Assembly (NCBI GenBank): GCA_963281155.1
Contig: CAUJLY010000006.1
Location: forward strand, 10,416,001-10,480,000
Length of the DNA: 64,000 bases
Direction of reading: 5' to 3'
From: Rhabditophanes sp. KR3021
Taxonomy: Eukaryota; Nematoda; Chromadorea; Rhabditida; Alloionematidae
In this document: piece by piece, positions 58,081 through 64,000 of the stretch
Numbering within the stretch: the first letter of the stretch is position 1
Layout: the number at the start of each line of letters is the position of its first letter
Program-made: the position numbers and the translations under genes
The notes under the pieces: model-generated
Databases searched by the model: none
Seen by the model: the letters and a program-made list of their open reading frames with translations, nothing else
What the model was told of the DNA's origin: nothing

Positions 58081-58464
58081 TGGCTATTCATTTAATTGAT
58101 ACTATATTCTGTAATTAATTATTATTTGCATATGTTTTATGAATAATATTGATAAGGAGACGTTTATTTTTAGTTTGTCTTCTAGCCATCATGACTAAAT
58201 GTGAGTTGGCTGGAAGCTCATCAATTGAAAAGTTGGACCAGCAAAAAGATCCCGTCAAGTTTGGAAGTTTGGAAAAAATTACAGAAAGCGTTGAATTAAA
58301 GAAAAGCAACATTCCAGAAGCAGGCAAGTAAAATTATTCACTTGTGATGTCTAACAAAATGTTGCATTTATGATTTATCTTTAATTATTTCAACAAATTT
58401 AGTTTTTTGTAACGATTCCCAAAACTATTTGCCTCTTATTTTTCCCTCAAACCGCACTATGTAA
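58081..58464 (+). CDS. Small secreted peptide precursor with GC-AG intron (hidden gene)
   Basis: Exons 58081-58110, 58174-58323 and 58403-58464, with phases that agree at every junction. The start codon seems to be split: exon 58081 begins TG, so an upstream exon ending in A is needed (A|GT sites near 58026 or 58043 give 54- or 37-base introns). The result is 80 residues: signal peptide MAIHLIDTIFFCLLAIMTKC, a charged middle (EKLDQQKDPVKFGSLEKITE) and the end PEAVFCNDSQNYLPLIFPSN. The second intron has donor GCAG|GCAAGT, a textbook GC-AG site. No dibasic-amide neuropeptide motif is obvious. The function is unknown. Too fragmented to appear as one long frame. Confidence 0.5.
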
Positions 58465-60127
58465 TTAATTAACGGGTAATACAATTGTGTTCACATAAAT
58501 AAGATAATCAAATCATTTATCTCCGAAATATTTAAGTTGTAAATATTGTGAACGATTCCATCACCTACATTTATTTCGTTAATCAAGCCTTCTTTTAAAG
58601 AAAAGCGAGTATTTATCTACCCTATAAAATAGTTTTTCCCATTAAAGATTATTCTTGAAATATAAGAATCTTATACTTTAGGCTATTAGTCTTGTCCTTT
58701 TTTACCGCCAGTAATATTATCCTCAAAATGGTTTGTGACTTATTTAACACAGAGGCACAAGACATCCAGCGAAATGCATAACTATGCTCATATTCATATG
58801 TGCTTTTCTTTGAACAAAAAATGAATACGCAAAGTTTAGTCAAATACTTTCCAGTATTTGTTTTCTAAATGTTATTAAATATATTCCCCTTCCTTACTAC
58901 CACAAACTAGTCTAATCCATAGGTTCTTTTCTATAGTACCAAATGTTAGTTAAGTTGATTTTGGAACATGTTTTTCTGAATAGATTCTTTATTGTAATGG
59001 GTGTAAGCATGTTTCTTGATTAAAAATGATATAACCCCCTATTTTAGACGGCTTCCCTGTTTGATTGTGTTCAAAAAATGATATGTGTTTATGATATTAT
59101 GTATAATATTTTCTATTTAACCACGACGATTCTGTTATTTTCTATATACATTAGCACACATATATAATTACATTCATTTATTCATTTGTACTCACAATTG
59201 TGCTCATCTTGTGAACAATCATACTCACTTACATATTCGACATTTGATGTGGATGCTTTTTCCGACTAATCTTCGAACGCATATACACTTTCTACCCGTC
59301 AAAATGATCTATACGTTGTAGTTAATTTAAATATACTTTTTTCTTGATATATTAACTTGACTAGTGATAGTGTATCATGCTCAATCTTCCTTTCTACTGA
59401 ATCTTTTTATTTGTGCGATGTCAATACGATTAAAAGTTTTGAGACACATACAACTATGTAACAGTATGGCGTTGTCGTCGTTCTCTCCAACTACTTACTA
59501 CTTCTTTTTTCTCATACACACGCCTGCTCTATTCAATTTTTGTTTTTGGTATGGCAACTTTATATGTTCGAATAAAATGAGTGTGTGTGTGCAGTGGATG
59601 TCAATCTAAACGCATATAGGCACTTTAAATTACAATACCTTTTCGAAGAGAAATATATAGTGTCCAGGGTTATTTTATCTACTTGTCAATATATATTAGT
59701 AAATATATAAATCTAGAATACCTTGTCATCTCTATAAACAATCTCCTACTTTTTATATGCATGTAGACATTTTTAATTAAGTAACAATTAGTGTTTAGTA
59801 TGGGATATCATCTCCAAAAAGATACAAACCATAAAGCCCATGAACGTCAAACTAACAATTTGATACTTGCTTTATTTGTGTACAAATATTTTTCATTTAA
59901 TTGTCCTAACATATCTTTGACAAATGACTCATTTGATGGGTTTTGAAAAAAGATGAAACATTCTTTATTTATTTTACATATCCTGTTACATCATAAATGT
60001 GTTTTGATTAGATCTAACAGAATCCATTTAAATATTATATTTCTGTTTATCAACATTCTACGATTGTCTGATCCATATATTTGGTCATAATAAAATTGCA
60101 ACATTACAATGTTTATCGTTATTAAAA
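58465..60127. other. AT-rich intergenic stretch
   Basis: Promoter region of the nucleotide-sugar transporter gene. An 81-codon frame at 59364-59609 is hydrophobic and Phe-rich, with nothing to support it. TG repeats lie at about 59581-59591. Confidence 0.45.
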
Positions 60128-61332
60128 ATGGATAGTTTCAAAAGGATATTAAATAATTTTTTCATTTCAGCAAAGTTGATTAAGTATGTTTCTTTATTTA
60201 TCCTGGTTGCTCAAAATGCACTGAATGTATTGTTTATGAGACATGTTCGTTCTCGCCCAGGAACGACAATGTTTTTGTCCTCGGTATCAGTGTTTTGGGG
60301 TGAAGTAGTCAAGTTGTCGATTGGATTCTTTCTAGTTGTGGGGGAACAAAAAGGATTTGGCAAGGCAGTGAAGACTCTTTACAACAGTATTTTTGTCGAT
60401 TACAAGGAGTTTGCAAAGACGGCTGTTCCAGCTTTAATTTACTCAGTTCAAAACATCCTCCTATACCACGCCATTTCGCATCTTGATGCGGCAACATTCA
60501 TGGTTACTTATCAATTGAAGATTTTAACTACAGCTTTGTTTACCGTCATACTTTTAAAGAGAAAGTTGTCTCTCTTTCAATGGATTTCCCTGTTGGTTTT
60601 ATTTGGAGGTGTTGTTGTTGTTCAATGGGATGTTAAGTTTTCGCAGTCAAATAAATTGGCCCCTTCCAAACTTTTAGACTTGAACAGTACGATGACAACT
60701 TCTACTGCGGTCATGCCAACAGGAAACAAGCAAAACTCGATCTTAGGACTTGGATTTGTGTTTCTGGCTTGTGTATTGTCAGGCTTCGCAGGAATTTATT
60801 TGGAGAAAATGTTGAAATTCAGTAAAGTATCACTATGGACACGTAATTTCCAATTAGCTTTACTATCATTGCCACTATTATTTGGTATCACGATGGTAAG
60901 TTATCGAATAATGTTTTTAGTATAAGCAATTGTATGACCTACATATTTATCTAATGCAATTTAATATGATGCTCTCAATTTTAGATCAACGACCATCAAA
61001 AAGTATCCAAAGGAGGGTTTATGCAAGGCTTCGATTCAATGGTATGGATTACAGTTTTTATTAATGCTGCCGGTGGATTGATCGTAGCTGTGGTCATTAA
61101 ATATGCAGACAATATTTTGAAAGGATTTGCCACGTCAGTCGCTATTATTGTTAGTACTGGGGCATCAGTTGTTTTGTTCAGCTTCGTACCTTCGTACGTT
61201 TTTATTCTTGGAGCAATCTTAGTCATCACTGCTGTCATCGTTTACTCCGTCTTCCCATACAAACCACCAAAACCTTCAGCTCAAGTTATGGTTGAATTGA
61301 ATACTCTTTTAAGCGATCCTAAACCACAATAA
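60128..61332 (+). CDS. SLC35A-type UDP-sugar transporter (Golgi)
   Basis: Exons 60128-60895 and 60985-61332 (intron 89 bases); 371 residues, about ten helices. Family landmarks: FILVAQNALNVLFMRH, SVSVFWGEVVKL, PALIYSVQNILLYHAISHLD, ATFMVTYQLKILTTALFTV, GFAGIYLEKMLK, WTRNFQLAL, GGLIVAVVIKYADNILKGFA and STGASVVLFSF. These fit UDP-galactose/UDP-N-acetylglucosamine/CMP-sialic-acid transporters; the UDP-galactose or UDP-GlcNAc branch is likeliest in a nematode. It antiports nucleotide sugar against UMP into the Golgi. A Ser/Thr insertion of about 20 residues (LLDLNSTMTTSTAVMP) lies in a loop. Confidence 0.94.
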
Positions 61333-61615
61333 CGTAAACAGATGCCAAATAATAATACCACATTTATTATCAGATATCTAATCAAATTATATAGTTTCAT
61401 TTAAAGAACCAACAGTATTTTGAACGTATTTACGAAAGTGCCTATCCATCCAAATTTGTTATTAAGTGTTTTAAGTGCATTCACAATTTTTAGAACTAAT
61501 TATAAAAGTTCATGTTGCTATTAATATCATCTTACTTTACTCGTAACTATTCGATTAATATCTCGGTCATCATCCTTTTATATAACCATTTTTGATGATT
61601 TCCAGACACATTTTT

Positions 61616-64000
61616 ATGGATAATAGCAAGTTCCCATTTTATGCCAGGAGTATCCAAACTTTTGGAAATATTTTTGAGACGGATGATGTGCTTTTGGTAA
61701 TAGCACCCGATTCCACAGATTCGGCTAGATTTAGGTGTCGCAATAGTCATGGGATCGAGGCATTCCTCAAACAAAATCAATTAAAGCCTTTGTCTCTTAA
61801 TTTAATGAAATTGAAAGATGCACATGTTTCTTTCTCCGCTTTTAAATCAAACGAAGGAGATGATTTGGAGTTTGAAAAGTATGACATCCTTTGTCTAGAA
61901 AGAGATGTAGATTTAAACTGGGGGTATGGTTTTATTATGACGGAGGGGGGTTATAAAAATGAACCTATTAAGAGAGGAAACATTCCAAAATGTTATCTTA
62001 AGCCTATTCCTGATATCGAAAATATTGATCAGGAAAATGAGTATGCAGAAGTTCCACCTCTTCCCAACGAAACTGTTGTTTTCAGAGACAACTCAGCATT
62101 ACAGTCAAATGGGGATGAGCGGGCAAAAGTGGTTTCACTGTTCAACTTCGAGAAAAGAAATGACAATGAATTATCAATAGAAGCAGGGGATGAAATTGAC
62201 GTCGAGTCTATCCTTGACGAAACATGGTACATTGGAATCAATAAGAGGACTGGGGAGAGAGGAGCTATACCGAAGTCTTATGTCGGGGATGACTTTACTT
62301 TTAATTCAATGGTTCAAGAACATCAAAATAAAGAATCTCCAACACCAACGCCAACACAAAAGTCTTTCTTTCAAAATTGTCTTTCTTGTTCTGGGGAGTA
62401 TGAGAATATTGGTGGAGACAAGTACGAGTCTTCTGACCCTGCTGAATATGAATTAGCTGCTGTGCTGTATGACTACACCGCACAGTATGACGATGAACTT
62501 ACGGTCAAAGAAGGAATCACTTTGAAGATTATTGAGTTTTGCAGTGACGAATGGGTAAGGTGTCAAAACCCTTTTACCGATGAAGTTGGAATTATTCCCG
62601 TAGCATTTCTTCAAATATTTACCCAAAATTACGACAATGAAAGAGAGTACGAGGAGGGAGATGGTGCAGAATACAACAACAAGGACCAATACGATCAGCC
62701 CATTTATAACTCTGCCATAAAAGAAAATGAATGGCCTGTATTAAATAATTACCCAAACACTTACCAAACCCCACAAGATGTTTATAAATCTCCAACAAAT
62801 GACTACGATCTTAGTTCTTCCATTGTAGAGAGACCTAATGCAAACGTCGGTTGGGCTCAGTTTCCTGAACTAAATAAACTAAACAATCAAAAAAATATGC
62901 CTGAAAGACCTCCTCCGCCCCTGAAGACATCTAACTCTCATGCTGCTTTACATGAATTAGTCCCCAAAGTCTCACCCAAACCAAATAATAGTTTTTCAAG
63001 GAATGTTACTGTAATATCAGACGCAATCGAACCATCTCGAGCAGCCCCTCCAAGACCAGCAAATGCACCAAAATTGAGTGCCGTTCCTATTTCAAGTATT
63101 GCATCAGCCAACACAGACATTGAACGTGTAAGCAATGGCCACAGACCCGAAGACAGACAATCAATCCTTGAAGAATTACTTTCATCCGAAATAGAATATA
63201 ATTCATTTTTAGTGACGTGGGAAATTGGTGTGAAAGGATCAAGCATCTTGAAAGAGGACGAAAAAAATTCCCTTCTAAAAGGGTATGAAACTTTAAAAGG
63301 CTTAGCTACACTTATGATTCAAGAGCTGGCTCAAGAATCAGCTCAATCAGATGAAAATATTCAAATAGGGAAAATATTTTTTAGATATAAAGACTCATTC
63401 TTCAATACTTATACTGACCATTGCACTTCTTTGGGAAACATTTCCGATGTCATTGATAAGGTTAGTTGAACATCTAAAATTGATGTAATGAAGTATGTAT
63501 GTTTTTAGAAAGACAATACTGACCTGAGAAGTAGATTGACAATTGTAGTGGATGAGATGCGATTGAATAATCGTAATGTTTTTGATGTTGCTAGTTCAGT
63601 TACCAGACCCATTCAAAGGACCTTGAAATATGTTTTGTATCTAGATAAACTCATCCGCCTTACACCGAAACATCATGTTGATTACAATTATTTGAGACGA
63701 GCCAAAGAATTTATGGAACTATTGACAAAAAAAATGGATGATTCAAAACATAAAAGTGATATCACTAAGAAATATGCAACTGAACAATCTACAACTATTT
63801 CAGAAAGAATCAGCAGGCTGAATATGCACTCTCTAGCAAAGAAAAGCAGTCGACTCAAGTACAGAGTTAGTACAAGTTTTGGATGGAATGCTATTAAGGA
63901 TGAAGAGTTTAAAAGATTAGTTTTGCAGCTGGAAGACGTCAATTTAAGACTACTCAAATTCATCTATCAGCTTCAACTATATCGAAGACACATCAAAAAT
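61616..64000 (+). CDS. Tuba/DNMBP-like SH3-RhoGEF-BAR protein, 5' part
   Basis: Exons 61616-63460 and 63509-64000, running off the window. Start MDNSKFPFYARS is preferred because TTTCCAG lies just upstream. Four SH3 or SH3-like modules: around YARSIQTFGN; SFSAFKSNEGDDLEFEKYDI; KVVSLFNFEKRNDNELSIEA; and AAVLYDYTAQYDDELTVKEG. A Pro/Asn/Tyr-rich linker (MPERPPPPLK) follows, then a DH domain beginning RQSILEELLSSEIEYNSFLV, with SVTRPIQRTLKYVLYL as the conserved final helix. The last part (NMHSLAKKSSRLKYRVSTSF) begins a BAR-like region. Four SH3, DH, BAR is the order of Tuba, a Cdc42 exchange factor that links dynamin and actin at junctions and endocytic sites. Confidence 0.9.

Noticed and set aside
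1..64000. Mobile elements, CRISPR arrays, prokaryotic operons or integrated viral genes
   Set aside because: No terminal repeats, transposase or reverse transcriptase motifs, spaced direct repeats, ribosome-binding-site gene runs, or viral proteins were seen.

Overview
The window is a piece of nuclear genome from an animal, most likely a nematode that is not a close relative of Caenorhabditis. Evidence: genes split by very short introns (mostly 38-60 bases), roughly one-third GC by eye, a NOAH-type PAN+ZP cuticle protein, a CAP+ShKT secreted protein, divergent Cys-loop channel subunits, and orthologues of LIN-7, epsin, ERD2 and Tuba. About 32 of 45 hand-modelled introns end in TAG, 8 in CAG and 5 in AAG, unlike the TTTTCAG rule of C. 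elegans. Several genes are intronless or nearly so (erd-2, lin-7, a 993-residue AT-hook protein). This would fit a clade IV nematode, but that is inference.

Layout. 0.1-1.35 kb: G-protein alpha subunit. 3.7-6.0 kb: PAN/ZP apical matrix protein. 11.0-12.4 kb: neuropeptide-type GPCR. 12.7-13.5 kb (minus): Shisa-like membrane adaptor. 15.4-18.3 kb (minus): large AT-hook nuclear protein. 19.2-20.3 kb: TMEM129-type ER ubiquitin ligase. 21.3-22.6 kb (minus): WH2/acidic-tail actin-regulator candidate. 23.4-29.9 kb: a run of secreted or structural small genes (CAP-ShKT, PAN, Tyr-rich, Ala-rich, Pro/Gln-rich). 30.1-33.4 kb (minus): UBE2J-type E2 and an acyl-CoA synthetase. 34.0-39.4 kb (minus): tandem pair of Cys-loop channel subunits. 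41.8-48.2 kb: secreted amine oxidase, two small membrane proteins, a MARVEL-like protein, KDEL receptor. 50.6-55.6 kb: epsin, SLC26 transporter, LIN-7. 58.1-58.5 kb: a previously hidden small secreted peptide gene. 60.1-64.0 kb: SLC35A nucleotide-sugar transporter and the 5' part of a Tuba/DNMBP RhoGEF that runs off the end.

Functional themes: ER quality control (TMEM129 ligase, its family-typical E2 partner, KDEL receptor), cuticle and secreted proteins, neuronal or secretory signalling (G alpha, GPCR, channels, LIN-7), and endocytosis/actin (epsin, Tuba, VCA-type protein).

The most striking cross-cutting observation is that four conserved genes are each interrupted by a one-base shift of the same sense (downstream frame is +1). 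Two of these fall exactly on a TGA-T context. Assembly insertion error is the default explanation. A consistent +1 recoding system is the exciting alternative, and it is testable.
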